From contig JAEWOG010000067.1 in the NCBI GenBank assembly GCA_023460975.1, forward strand, positions 137,595 to 201,594: DNA of 64,000 bases, written 5' to 3'. Shown one piece after another: positions 34,894 to 43,499 of this stretch (position 1 is the stretch's first letter; the number at the start of each line of letters is the position of its first letter). The translations under genes were made by a program, and so were the position numbers. This DNA comes from Actinomycetes bacterium (lineage in GTDB: Bacteria > Actinomycetota > Actinomycetes > Propionibacteriales > Nocardioidaceae). The notes beneath the pieces were generated by a model. That model saw only the letters and a list, made by a program, of their open reading frames with translations. It searched no databases and was not told the origin of the DNA.

Positions 34894-36480
34894 GTGACCA
34901 AGCCTGTCGTACTCATCGCAGAAGAGCTCAGCCCCGCGACGCTCGAGGCCCTCGGCCCCGACTTCGAGATCCGTCACTGCAACGGCGCCGACCGCGCCGA
35001 GCTGTTGCCCGCGATCGCCGACGTCGACGCCATCCTGGTGCGCTCCGCCACCAAGGTGGACGCCGAGGCGCTCGCCGCCGCCAAGAACCTCAAGGTCGTG
35101 GCCCGTGCCGGCGTTGGCCTCGACAACGTCGACGTGAAGGCCGCCACCCAGGCTGGCGTCATGGTCGTCAACGCGCCGACCTCCAACATCGTCTCCGCCG
35201 CGGAGCTCGCCGTCGCCCTCATGCTGGCGGCGGCCCGTCACATCAGCCCGGCGCACGCCGCGCTGAAGAACGGCGAGTGGAAGCGCTCGAAGTACACCGG
35301 CATCGAGCTGTACGAGACCACCGTCGGCATCGTGGGTCTGGGCCGCATCGGCGTCCTGGTCGCCCAGCGTCTGTCCGCCTTCGGGATGAAGGTCATCGCG
35401 TACGACCCGTACGTGCAGGCCGGCCGCGCCGCGCAGATGGGCGTGCGCCTCGTGGACCTCGACACGCTGTTGGCCGAGGCCGACTTCATGAGCGTCCACC
35501 TCCCCAAGACCCCCGAGACCGTGGGTCTCATCGGTGCCGAGCAGCTCGCCAAGGCCAAGTCCAACCTGGTGCTGGTCAACGCCGCCCGCGGTGGCATCGT
35601 CGACGAGGCGGCGCTCTACGACGCCCTCAAGACGGGGCGCATCGCGGCTGCCGGCCTGGACGTCTTCGCGACCGAGCCGTGCACCGACTCGCCGCTCTTC
35701 GAGCTGGAGAACGTCGTGGCCACCCCCCACCTCGGGGCCTCCACCGACGCCGCCCAGGAGAAGGCGGGCATCGCCGTGGCCAAGTCGGTGCGCCTCGCCC
35801 TGTCGGGCGAGCTCGTGCCCGACGCGGTCAACGTCCAGGGTGGGGTCATCGCCGAGGACGTGCGCCCCGGCATCGCCCTGACCGAGAAGCTCGGCCGCGT
35901 CTTCACGGCACTGGCTGGCGAGGTCGCGCAGTCGCTCGACGTCGAGGTGCGCGGTGAGATCACCGAGTACGACGTCAAGGTGCTGGAGCTCGCCGCCCTC
36001 AAGGGTGTCTTCACCGACATCGTCGAGGACCAGGTCTCGTACGTGAACGCGCCCCTGCTGGCTGCGGAGCGCGGCGTGGCCGTGCGACTGGTGACGGAGT
36101 CGGAGTCGGTCGACCACCGCAACCTGATCACCCTGCGCGGTGCGCTCGCCGACGGCTCGCAGGTGTCGGTCTCCGGCACGCTGGTGGGCATCGGGCAGCG
36201 TGAGCGCCTGGTCGAGGTCAACGGCTTCGACGTCGACATCGAGCCGACCGAGCACCTGGCGTTCTTCACCTACGCCGACCGTCCCGGCATGGTGGGCACC
36301 GTCGGTGGCCTCCTCGGCGAGGCCGGCGTCAACATCGCGGGCATGCAGGTGGCCCGCGACGCCAAGGGCGGCCACGCCCTGGTGGCGCTGTCGGTCGACT
36401 CGGCGATCCCTGTCGAGTCGCTCAGCGCGATCGAGGGCGCCATCGACGCGGCCACGGTCCGCGCGGTCGACCTGGTCTGA
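34894..36480 (+). CDS. serA: D-3-phosphoglycerate dehydrogenase
   Basis: A 528-residue long-form (type I) enzyme that commits 3-phosphoglycerate to serine. NAD motif GIVGLGRIGVLVAQRL near residue 148; active-site Arg in NAARGGIVDEAAL, Glu in LDVFATEP, His in ATPHLGAST. The ~320-455 region is the extra ASB domain typical of mycobacterial and other actinobacterial SerA, and residues ~455-528 are an ACT domain (YADRPGMVGTVGGLLG) for serine feedback. GTG start after CACGAGGAAC. A palindrome surrounding a -10-like hexamer lies upstream. Confidence 0.96.
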   Translation: MTKPVVLIAEELSPATLEALGPDFEIRHCNGADRAELLPAIADVDAILVRSATKVDAEALAAAKNLKVVARAGVGLDNVDVKAATQAGVMVVNAPTSNIVSAAELAVALMLAAARHISPAHAALKNGEWKRSKYTGIELYETTVGIVGLGRIGVLVAQRLSAFGMKVIAYDPYVQAGRAAQMGVRLVDLDTLLAEADFMSVHLPKTPETVGLIGAEQLAKAKSNLVLVNAARGGIVDEAALYDALKTGRIAAAGLDVFATEPCTDSPLFELENVVATPHLGASTDAAQEKAGIAVAKSVRLALSGELVPDAVNVQGGVIAEDVRPGIALTEKLGRVFTALAGEVAQSLDVEVRGEITEYDVKVLELAALKGVFTDIVEDQVSYVNAPLLAAERGVAVRLVTESESVDHRNLITLRGALADGSQVSVSGTLVGIGQRERLVEVNGFDVDIEPTEHLAFFTYADRPGMVGTVGGLLGEAGVNIAGMQVARDAKGGHALVALSVDSAIPVESLSAIEGAIDAATVRAVDLV

Positions 36481-36494
36481 CGTACCTCACGATC

Positions 36495-36524
36495 GGCCCG
36501 GTGGCGCTCACGCGCCGCCGGGCC
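36495..36524. terminator. Bidirectional terminator between serA and MocR gene
   Basis: GGCCCGGTGGCGC (36495-36507) pairs with GCGCCGCCGGGCC (36512-36524), 13 pairs with one G-T. It lies between convergent genes and can serve both. Confidence 0.75.
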
Positions 36525-36533
36525 GTTCGTCGT

Positions 36534-37979
36534 TCAGGCGATGAGCACTCGGTTGGTCTCTGCCGTCGGGGCGCTCGGGTAGGGGGTCAGGTCGGCCCAG
36601 GCGGCGGCGATGCGCTGCACCGCGGTGCGCAACGCGTCGGGGGACTGGGTCCACGGGATCCGTACGAACCGGTCGAGGCCGCCCTCGACGGCGAAGACGC
36701 TCCCGGGGGCGACGACGGCCCCGCGCTCCTGCGCGGCCTGGACCAGGCGCAGCGCGCCCGGTCGGGGCAACTCGCACCACAGCGCCAAACCCCCCGAGGG
36801 CAGGACGAAACGCCACTCGGGCAGCAGGTCGGTCACGGCCTGGGCGAGCGCGGCGCGCTGCTCGGCGAGGCGGGCGCGGTGATGGGCGAGGAGTTCGCCG
36901 TCGTCGGCCAGCAGGTGCGCCAGAGCCAGCTGGTCCACCACCGGGCACCCCAGGTCCAGGCCGACGCGTGCCGTGACGAGAGCGTCGAGGGTCTCCTCCT
37001 GGGCGCGGATCCAGCCCAGCCGCAACCCGCCCCAGTGGCTCTTGCTGGCGCTGCCGATGGTGACGGCGTCGGGCGCGTACGCCGCGAACGGCCGCGGCAT
37101 CGACTCCGCCAGCCCGGGGTCGAGTGCCAGGGCCTGGTGCGCCTCGTCGATCACGGCGACGGTGCGGGCGCGCGACAGGGACGAGGCCAGCGCCTCGCGT
37201 TCGGCATCGCCCATGAGGTGTCCGGTCGGGTTCTGGAAGTCGGGGATCAGATAGGTCACCCGGGCCGAGGAGTGGCGAACGGTCGCGACCATGGCATCGA
37301 GGTCCCAGCCGCCGGGATCCACGGGGGCGGGCACCAGTCGGGCCCCGGCCGTGGCCAGCGCTTGGGTGGCGTTGGGGTAGGTCGGCGACTCGACGACCAC
37401 GCGGTCGCCGGGCCGGGTCAGCGCCTGGGCGATGACGGTGGCCGCCGACAGCGCGCCGGGGGTGACCATGATCTGGCCGGGGGAGGTCGGCACCCCGCGG
37501 CGGGCGTACGACTCGGCGATGGCTTCGCGCAGCCCGTCCACGCCCAGCGGGAAGTAGCCGGTCCCCGAGAGGTAGGCGGGGAGCTCGCGCACGGCCTCCG
37601 CGTACGCGGCTGCGACGCCGGGGGGTGCGGAGGGGGCAGCGCAGTTGAGGTCGATCACGTCGGGGTCGGCGCTCATCGGGAGCAGGGCCCGGTCGTGGGC
37701 TCGGCTGCGCCCGCCCGGGACCCGGGTCCGGGTGCCGGAGCCGCGGCGGGCCTCGGCGTATCCCGATTCGCACAGTTCGGCGTACGCCCGCGTGACGGTC
37801 GTGCGGGACACGTCGAGTGCGGCTGTGAGGGAGCGCTCGCTCGGCAGGCGGACGTCGAGGCTGATGCGACCGTCCCCGATGAGCAGTCGGAGCGCTTCGG
37901 CCAGGCCGAGGTAGGCGGGGGAGCGGTCGAACTCGCCGACCAGAGTGGCTACGCGCGTGGCGCTGATGGTGGCGCTCAT
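36534..37979 (-). CDS. MocR/YczR-type regulator (GntR domain + aminotransferase-like domain)
   Basis: A 481-residue fusion. Residues ~20-85 form a GntR winged helix (LAEALRLLIGDGRI, LPSERSLTAALDVSRTTVTRAYAEL). Residues ~110-475 form a class I aminotransferase fold with IPDFQNPTGHLM, VIDEAHQALAL and the PLP-lysine region TIGSASKSHWGGLRLGW. It is divergent from a YczE-like membrane protein gene, the partnership known for YczR-class MocR regulators. An inverted repeat ATTGGC-N13-GCCAAT lies between them. The ATG at 37979 is chosen; an in-frame GTG lies 9 bases upstream. Confidence 0.9.
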   Translation of the reverse strand: MSATISATRVATLVGEFDRSPAYLGLAEALRLLIGDGRISLDVRLPSERSLTAALDVSRTTVTRAYAELCESGYAEARRGSGTRTRVPGGRSRAHDRALLPMSADPDVIDLNCAAPSAPPGVAAAYAEAVRELPAYLSGTGYFPLGVDGLREAIAESYARRGVPTSPGQIMVTPGALSAATVIAQALTRPGDRVVVESPTYPNATQALATAGARLVPAPVDPGGWDLDAMVATVRHSSARVTYLIPDFQNPTGHLMGDAEREALASSLSRARTVAVIDEAHQALALDPGLAESMPRPFAAYAPDAVTIGSASKSHWGGLRLGWIRAQEETLDALVTARVGLDLGCPVVDQLALAHLLADDGELLAHHRARLAEQRAALAQAVTDLLPEWRFVLPSGGLALWCELPRPGALRLVQAAQERGAVVAPGSVFAVEGGLDRFVRIPWTQSPDALRTAVQRIAAAWADLTPYPSAPTAETNRVLIA

Positions 37980-37997
37980 AGAGGCCACTTTTCCTCA

Positions 37998-38022
37998 ATT
38001 GGCTATTCGTGACAAGGCCAAT
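37998..38022. promoter_or_regulatory. Candidate MocR operator
   Basis: ATTGGC (37998-38003) and GCCAAT (38017-38022) are inverted repeats in the 62-base divergent promoter, directly before the CACAAT -10 of the YczE-like gene. Confidence 0.5.
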
Positions 38023-38028
38023 CAGCGG

Positions 38029-38034
38029 CACAAT
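38029..38034 (+). promoter_or_regulatory. -10 element CACAAT
   Basis: CACAAT, 7 bases, then the ATG at 38042. Confidence 0.45.
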
Positions 38035-38041
38035 GGACTGC

Positions 38042-38713
38042 ATGACCAGCGTCCACCCGCCCGCGCCGCGCGCCCCTCGCCAACTCACGGACCTCGGCCC
38101 GATCGCGCAGTTGAGAGCCGGGCGGCTCGGGCGCCGGCTCCCGCAGTTGTTCGTGGGACTGGCGCTGTACGGCTTCTCGTTGGCACTGATGGTGCGCGGC
38201 GCGCTGGGGCTGGCCCCGTGGGACGTGCTGCACTCCGGCCTCATCCGGCACGTCCCCATCACGCTGGGCCAGGCCGTGGTCGTGATGAGCTTCGTGGTCC
38301 TGCTGCTGTGGATCCCGCTGCGAGAGAAGCCGGGGCTGGGCACGATCGCCAACGCCGTGCTCGTCGGACTCAGCGCGGACGCGACGCTGGCGGTGCTGGC
38401 CGAGCCCGAGGCGCTGTGGGCGCGCGTGTCCCTGCTGGTGCTGGGGGTGGTGTGCAACGGTCTGGCGACCGCGCTCTACATCGGAGCCCAGTTCGGCCGT
38501 GGCCCCCGCGACGGCTTGATGACCGGGTTCTCGCGGCGCACTGGCCGCCCGATCGGCTTGGTCCGTACGGGGCTGGAGATCGTCGTCGTCATCGTGGGAC
38601 TGGCGTTGGGCGGGTCGCTGGGTCTCGGGACGATCCTGTACGCCCTGGGCATCGGACCCCTGACCCAGGTGATGCTGCCGTGGTTCACGGTGCCCCTGCC
38701 GGTCCCGGACTGA
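38042..38713 (+). CDS. YczE/YitT-like integral membrane protein
   Basis: A 223-residue protein with five or six hydrophobic helices. Typical landmarks are LFVGLALYGFSLALMVRGALGLAPWDVLHSGL, where the APWDV motif is characteristic of the family, and FGRGPRDGLMTGFSRRTG. The function is unknown; in several bacteria the gene is adjacent to and controlled by a PLP-binding MocR regulator, as here, which hints at transport of a vitamin B6-related or amino compound. The leaderless start at 38042 follows CACAAT by 7 bases. Confidence 0.85.
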   Translation: MTSVHPPAPRAPRQLTDLGPIAQLRAGRLGRRLPQLFVGLALYGFSLALMVRGALGLAPWDVLHSGLIRHVPITLGQAVVVMSFVVLLLWIPLREKPGLGTIANAVLVGLSADATLAVLAEPEALWARVSLLVLGVVCNGLATALYIGAQFGRGPRDGLMTGFSRRTGRPIGLVRTGLEIVVVIVGLALGGSLGLGTILYALGIGPLTQVMLPWFTVPLPVPD

Positions 38714-38740
38714 TCCGCTCCGGGGCCGGCAGGGCAGGGA

Positions 38741-39682
38741 TCAACCGGCGATGCCGACCGGCACGTCGCCGACCACGGAGATGCGGTCCATCACGCGGCG
38801 CTGCGGGAAGTAGTCGCTGCTGGCGTAGTGCTGGCACGCGCGGTTGTCCCACATCGCCACGGTGTTGGGCTCCCACTTGAGGCGCACCTGGAACTCGGGA
38901 CGGTTCACGTGGCGGTAGAGCAACCCGAGCAGTTCGTCGGACTCGGCCTGGTCCACGCCGAGGATGCGCATCGTGAAGTAGGTGTTGACGAAGATCACCC
39001 GGCGACCGGTCTCGGGGATCACGCGCACCACGGGGTGCGTCACCGGCGGGAAGTGTGGCCGCAGCGTGTCGGCGACCTCCTGTCCCATGCCGGCGCCGAA
39101 CGTGAGCATCCAGTCGTGCTCGGCGTACAGCGTGTCGATGCGGTCCTTGATGTCCTGGGGCAGCAGGTCGTAGGCGACCCCGGTGTCGGACCACAACGTG
39201 TCGCCGCCGACGGCGGGCACCTCCACCGCCCGCAGCACGGAGGTGAAGGACGGGTTGGTGTGCCACGTGACGTCGTTGTGCCACCCGTTCTCGAGGCCGG
39301 CCGACATCGCGTCCTTGGCCAGGGTCGCCACGTCCACGTCGGTCTGGCCGGGCTGGGTGTACTTGAAGAACGGGTGCTGCTCCAACTCGCCCCACTGGGC
39401 GGTGAAGTCGCGGTGCTGGCTGCGCTCGATGCGCTGGTCGCGGAAGAAGAGCACCTTGAACTCGGTCAGGGCTCGGCGCAGCTCCGCGAGGAGATCGGTG
39501 CTCATGCCGCCCTGCAGGGTGACGCCGGTGATGTACGCCCCGATGGTGGGGGAGGCCGGCGTGACGCCGAAGAGCTCGTACGGTGCCGACTCCACGCCCT
39601 CGCCGAGCCGGGATCCGACCATCGGCCCGAAGACCATCAGCGGGTCGGTGGCGGTGCGGAACATCGTGGTCTGGGTGATCAT
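38741..39682 (-). CDS. TauD/TfdA-family Fe(II)/2-oxoglutarate dioxygenase
   Basis: A 313-residue dioxygenase. The iron facial triad is in WHNDVTWH (His and Asp) and in the late MWDNRACQHYA (His), followed by the 2-oxoglutarate arginine in QRRVMDRISVVG. LFFRDQRIERSQHRDFTAQWG is the usual family helix. Members oxidise sulfonates such as taurine, sulfate esters or aryloxy acids; the substrate here is unknown. The ATG overlaps the stop of the TetR gene upstream (ATGA), so the regulator probably senses a substrate of this enzyme. Confidence 0.9.
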   Translation of the reverse strand: MITQTTMFRTATDPLMVFGPMVGSRLGEGVESAPYELFGVTPASPTIGAYITGVTLQGGMSTDLLAELRRALTEFKVLFFRDQRIERSQHRDFTAQWGELEQHPFFKYTQPGQTDVDVATLAKDAMSAGLENGWHNDVTWHTNPSFTSVLRAVEVPAVGGDTLWSDTGVAYDLLPQDIKDRIDTLYAEHDWMLTFGAGMGQEVADTLRPHFPPVTHPVVRVIPETGRRVIFVNTYFTMRILGVDQAESDELLGLLYRHVNRPEFQVRLKWEPNTVAMWDNRACQHYASSDYFPQRRVMDRISVVGDVPVGIAG

Positions 39683-40332
39683 GCGTCTCTCCTGAGGGTG
39701 TGCGGTGGGGTGGCGGCGTGGGTGGGTGCGGGTGCCGTGAGCAGCGCCAGCGTGGTGGCGGCGAGGTCGTCGACCACGATGGGATCGGCGCCCCAGTCGG
39801 GGTGGCCCTCGTGGAGGGCGCAGGTGGTGATCACCATGGCCAGGGCGGAGGCCAGGCGCGCGTCGGCGAGGGCGTCGTCCAGGTGTGCCGAGAGCGCGCG
39901 GTGCATCAGCTCACGGACCTCTCGGAAGCTGCTGCCTTCGGGTTGACCCAGCACCAGCTCGCCGAGCTGAGGGTCGAGGAAGGCCTGCGCGAGGAAGCGC
40001 GCGTACCGCGAGCCGGGGACCATGATCGTGGCGCGCGCGAGTGGGAGCACCAGCGCAAGGCTGAGGGTTCGCAGGTCGACGCAGTCGGGGCCGAGGGCAT
40101 CCAGCATCTGGCGGCGGTCCTCGTCGATGGGACCCATGCGCCGTGCGGTCAGCGCGCTGAGCAGGCCGGTGCGCGACCCGAAGTGGTAGGCCGCTGCCGA
40201 CTTGTTGGCCTGCCCGGCCCGCTGCTGCACGGCCGTGAGCGTGAGGCCGCCCAAGCCGGTGTCGCAGGCGATCTCCTCCGCGGCATCGAGCATGGCGTCA
40301 CGTGCGGCGGCGCTTCGAGTGGTGCGTGTCAC
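39679..40332 (-). CDS. TetR-family regulator
   Basis: A 217-residue TetR protein. The helix-turn-helix is in residues ~10-60 (MLDAAEEIACDTGLGGLTLTAVQQRAGQANKSAAAYHFGSRTGLL), and the ligand domain fills the rest. A perfect palindrome TAAGGAC-AA-GTCCTTA lies 12 bases before its GTG start and is surely its own operator. It overlaps the dioxygenase gene, so both are likely autorepressed together and induced by the dioxygenase substrate. Confidence 0.9.
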   Translation of the reverse strand: MTRTTRSAAARDAMLDAAEEIACDTGLGGLTLTAVQQRAGQANKSAAAYHFGSRTGLLSALTARRMGPIDEDRRQMLDALGPDCVDLRTLSLALVLPLARATIMVPGSRYARFLAQAFLDPQLGELVLGQPEGSSFREVRELMHRALSAHLDDALADARLASALAMVITTCALHEGHPDWGADPIVVDDLAATTLALLTAPAPTHAATPPHTLRRDA

Positions 40333-40343
40333 ACCACGAGAAT

Positions 40344-40359
40344 TAAGGACAAGTCCTTA
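40344..40359. promoter_or_regulatory. TetR operator palindrome
   Basis: TAAGGAC-AA-GTCCTTA, a perfect 16-base inverted repeat immediately upstream of the TetR-dioxygenase operon and 5 bases after the end of the ABC permease gene. The AT-rich centre is unusual for this region. Confidence 0.75.
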
Positions 40360-40363
40360 GAAG

Positions 40364-41860
40364 TCAAGAGGTCTTGGCCACCAGCGCCACCATCACGGTG
40401 GCGCTCAGTGCGAGGGAGATGGCCACGCCCGTGGGGCCCCACAGCATCGGAACGGCGGTCAGGAGCCACACGTCGACGCCGCGCACCAGCCCCATCACCA
40501 CCCCGGGGGGCAGCCCTCCTGCCGGAGTCGCGAGCAACGGACTCCCGTAGTCGGGAGGACCCGCGCAGATCCACCGGGTGCTCGCCGCCAACCCTGAGGC
40601 CGCGCCAGCCAGGCACACCAACCATGCGGCCGACCATCCCGACTGCGCCGCCACGGCGGGCGAGACCGCGCAGGCGAACAGGGTCAGGCCGATGGTGGGC
40701 AGCACCAGATGGGCGCACCGTACGGCCTCATCGGAGAACGGCAGCGCCGTGGTCAGAGCGCGCGAGCGGCAGACCACCCGCAGGCCGGTCGACAGGGCGG
40801 GGCCAGCGATCAGGCCACACAGGGCGATCACCGGCCCCAGTCCGGTGTCGAGCCCAGCGCGCGCCGCGGCGTACGGAACCAACGTCAACGCGGCGAGCAC
40901 CAGCCACGGCTGTGGCTGACGGGTGAGACGGATCAGGTCACGGTGGACCAGGGCCCACCAGCGATGGGGCCCACCTCGCCGGGGACGGACCTGCGCATGC
41001 GCCCACCGGCGGGCCAGCAGCACGTCGTAGAGCAGGGTCAGGTCCAGGGACGCCATGGCGCCGGACAGGCTCGGCCATGCTGCCTCGGCCCGGCTCAGCG
41101 AGCTGCGACGCGTCGAGTCCAGACTGCGCCGAGAGCCCACGACTGTCGCCAGCGCGAGGAGGCTGACCACTCCCGTCGCGAACCACGCCTGAGGCGGCGT
41201 GAGCAGGGGCGTGGGGATGCGGTCCGGAGCCACGGTGATGACCGTGAGGGCCGCCCAGAGCAGCGCGAGCGTGGCCCAGGTTGCCCAGCGCGACCAGGAC
41301 GTGTCGGACAGCTGGGCCCACGCGGCGCCCGCCACGGCTCCCAGGCAACCCGTGGCGGCCAGCGCCGTGACGGCTGCGCCTGCGCCGGTGTCCAGGCCGG
41401 CCAGGATCGCGGCGGCAGGCGCCACGAGGAGGCCGGCGCCCGCTGCGAGCGCGAGCGCGCGACGCCACGGCGCGCGGAGCAGTCCGCTGCGGTCCACGGG
41501 GGTGGCCAGGAGCCATGGTCCGGCGGCCGGCGGGGTGAAGACGGGGCCCAGGAGGCGCGCCACGGCGAGGCAGGCTGCCACCAGGGCGGGGATGACGATC
41601 CACCCCAACGCGCCGCTGGCTGCCCGGCAGGCGTCGGTGCACAGTGGCGCTGTGCTCTCGCGTACGCCCAGCAGCACGCTGATGAGCATCGCGCCCACCA
41701 GCACTGTGCTCAGCACGCCCACGTAGGCGTCCTCGAGGACCTGCAGCAGCGACAGGTCGCCGCGCGTGCGCCGCCAGGCCCGGATCTGACGGGCGACCTC
41801 GCGCGCGGACGGAGTGTCCGCAGGCTGCTCGGCAGCGGATGCGGCGGGGGCAGCGTTCAC
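40364..41860 (-). CDS. DUF6297-like ABC transporter permease
   Basis: A 498-residue membrane protein with about twelve hydrophobic helices. The start is the GTG overlapping the ATPase stop (GTGA). An N-terminal cytoplasmic segment (AREVARQIRAWRRTRGDLSLLQVLEDAYVG) is followed by the first helix pair. The pattern resembles actinobacterial DUF6297 proteins coded beside CcmA-like ATPases. Function unknown; an exporter of a cell-surface compound is a guess. The final coding bases lie next to the TetR operator. Confidence 0.75.
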   Translation of the reverse strand: MNAAPAASAAEQPADTPSAREVARQIRAWRRTRGDLSLLQVLEDAYVGVLSTVLVGAMLISVLLGVRESTAPLCTDACRAASGALGWIVIPALVAACLAVARLLGPVFTPPAAGPWLLATPVDRSGLLRAPWRRALALAAGAGLLVAPAAAILAGLDTGAGAAVTALAATGCLGAVAGAAWAQLSDTSWSRWATWATLALLWAALTVITVAPDRIPTPLLTPPQAWFATGVVSLLALATVVGSRRSLDSTRRSSLSRAEAAWPSLSGAMASLDLTLLYDVLLARRWAHAQVRPRRGGPHRWWALVHRDLIRLTRQPQPWLVLAALTLVPYAAARAGLDTGLGPVIALCGLIAGPALSTGLRVVCRSRALTTALPFSDEAVRCAHLVLPTIGLTLFACAVSPAVAAQSGWSAAWLVCLAGAASGLAASTRWICAGPPDYGSPLLATPAGGLPPGVVMGLVRGVDVWLLTAVPMLWGPTGVAISLALSATVMVALVAKTS

Positions 41861-42486
41861 GGGGTCGCGCTCAGGTCGAGGGTGCGGTCGCACACCTTGG
41901 CGACCAACTCCGGGTCGTGGGAGACCAGCAGCACTGCCCCGCCGGCGTCGCGCTCGGCCAGCAGTCGGTCGCCCAGCCAGTCCACCCCCGCCACGTCGAG
42001 TCGCTGCTCGGGCTCGTCGAGGACCAGCAGGCGGCGCGGGCGTACGAGGGCACTGGCCAGCGCGAGGCGGCGGCGCTGGCCGGACGACAGGGTTCCGGGG
42101 AGCTGGGCAGAGACGTGGGTCAGTCCCACCTCGGCCAGCACGTCGTCGACGACCTCCTCCGCGTCGTCGACCCCGTGCGCGCGGGCCATGAGATCCAGGT
42201 GCTCCACGACCGTGAGGTCAGGGTAGAAGTCGAGATCGTCCATGACCACGGCCATGGCCCGACGCACGGCGGGGGAGCGCTCGTCCAGCGGTGCGCCCAG
42301 CAGTTCGACGGTGCCTTCGTCAGCGGGCTGGGCGCCGGTGATCGCGCGCAGCAACGTCGTCTTGCCGGACCCGTTGGGCCCGACGACGGCCAGCGCCTCG
42401 CCAGCCGCCACCTCGAAGGTGACCCGCTGCAGGACCCGGTGCTCGCCGAAGGAGTGCGTCAGGTCGCGCACGTGCAGGATGCTCAC
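41857..42486 (-). CDS. ABC transporter ATPase, CcmA-like
   Basis: A 209-residue single ATPase domain. Walker A GPNGSGKTT, Q-loop region VVMDDLDFYPDLTV, signature LSSGQRRRLALA, Walker B LLVLDEPEQRLD, switch His in LVSHDPEL. The start is uncertain: GTG at 42486 gives VSILHVRDLTHSF, with TTGGAT 7 bases upstream; an ATG nine bases further up is in frame. It partners the overlapping DUF6297-like permease. Confidence 0.88.
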   Translation of the reverse strand: MSILHVRDLTHSFGEHRVLQRVTFEVAAGEALAVVGPNGSGKTTLLRAITGAQPADEGTVELLGAPLDERSPAVRRAMAVVMDDLDFYPDLTVVEHLDLMARAHGVDDAEEVVDDVLAEVGLTHVSAQLPGTLSSGQRRRLALASALVRPRRLLVLDEPEQRLDVAGVDWLGDRLLAERDAGGAVLLVSHDPELVAKVCDRTLDLSATP

Positions 42487-42535
42487 GCGGCCCATCCAAG
42501 CAGGCCGGGCCAGCCCCCAGGATGCCCTCGGCAGG

Positions 42536-43102
42536 TCAGCGGCGGGTGGCGATGACCGCTGAGGCGTCCGAGGTGACCATGACCTCGGACGCGGTGAATC
42601 GCTCGTCCGTGAGCCACTGCTCGCGCAGCGTGTCGACACGGCCGAACGTCACCGGTGGCCACATCTCGCAGGGCGTGAAGTCGTCGAGGACGACGATGCC
42701 GCCCGGCTCCACGAGGTCGACGATCTGGTCGACCCGCATGTCCTCGGGAGAGCCGGAGTCGAGGAAGAGCAGGCTGTAGGGGCCACGCTCGCGCAGCACG
42801 CTCCAGTCCGCCGCGAGCACCTCGACGCTGGGGTCGTCTGTGAAGATCTCCGCCGCCGCCTCCGCCAGCGTCGCGTCGAGCTCGGCGGAGACGATGCGGG
42901 CGCCCTCGCGCGCGCCGCTGCGCAGCCATGCGGTGCCCACCCCGCAGCCGGTGCCGAACTCGGCCATGGTCCCCGCCCGCGTTGCCGCGAGGGCAGCGAG
43001 CAGTCGGCCGGTCTCGTTGCGGCAGAAGGAGACGTACCCGGCACGACGGGAGACGTCGAAGGCGCGCTGGACGATGTGGGGGAGTTCGGGAGGAGCACTC
43101 AT
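42536..43102 (-). CDS. Class I SAM-dependent methyltransferase (O-methyltransferase-like)
   Basis: A 188-residue methyltransferase. SAM motif I is MAEFGTGCGVGTAWL near residue 45, followed by an acidic strand end VSAELDATL and LLFLDSGSPEDM, then VEPGGIVVLDDFTP. This is the short class I/COMT-like fold without an extra substrate domain. The ATG at 43102 is chosen; the open frame further upstream runs into the leuB leader region. Substrate unknown. Confidence 0.82.
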   Translation of the reverse strand: MSAPPELPHIVQRAFDVSRRAGYVSFCRNETGRLLAALAATRAGTMAEFGTGCGVGTAWLRSGAREGARIVSAELDATLAEAAAEIFTDDPSVEVLAADWSVLRERGPYSLLFLDSGSPEDMRVDQIVDLVEPGGIVVLDDFTPCEMWPPVTFGRVDTLREQWLTDERFTASEVMVTSDASAVIATRR

Positions 43103-43205
43103 GAGGTGTCCGAGTCTTTCATCCCGGTACGGCCGTCTCACAAGGTGGTCAGTTCGGCGAAACCCGGTGCGCCAGTCCGGGGCGCTGACGTACGCTCGCT
43201 CAATC

Positions 43206-43250
43206 ATGCGGAACGTCTTCGTACTTATCGAGAGCCGCGGCGAGGCCTGA
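43206..43250 (+). CDS. leuB-region leader peptide (MRNVFVLIESRGEA)
   Basis: A 14-codon ORF followed at once by a terminator-like hairpin. Codons 4-8 read Val-Phe-Val-Leu-Ile, dense in the branched-chain residues. It lies on the leuB strand, 440 bases upstream of leuB and 250 bases upstream of a 44-residue ORF. A TACGCT hexamer at 43191 precedes the ATG by 9 bases. The stop codon TGA lies inside the 5' side of the hairpin, so translation and folding are coupled. Inference: attenuation of downstream leucine genes. Confidence 0.7.
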   Translation: MRNVFVLIESRGEA

Positions 43251-43276
43251 CACGAGGCCACCTCGCCGCGGGTTTT
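43235..43276 (+). terminator. Attenuator-type hairpin after leuB leader peptide
   Basis: CCGCGGCGAGG (43235-43245) pairs perfectly with CCTCGCCGCGG (43261-43271), followed by GTTTTC. The inner GCC/GGC can extend the stem. In addition CACGAGGCC (43251-43259) in the loop can pair with GGCCTCGTG (43292-43300), an alternative structure. Confidence 0.75.
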
Positions 43277-43499
43277 CGGCGTTGACGCTCAGGCCTCGTG
43301 ATCTTCTCGATCCAGGCGCTCCGCGGCAGATCGCTCGGCGACACCACTCGCGCGATCCGCAGATTCGTTGCCGTACCGGCTCCGCATGAGACCCATGCAG
43401 CCCCAGCGCTCCCCGGAGCGCCTGGTCGGGAGGGCAGGCACACACGCCTGCCCCGCACAGCACAGCCCCAGCAGTGACCCGACCAGCAAGGAGCACGCC

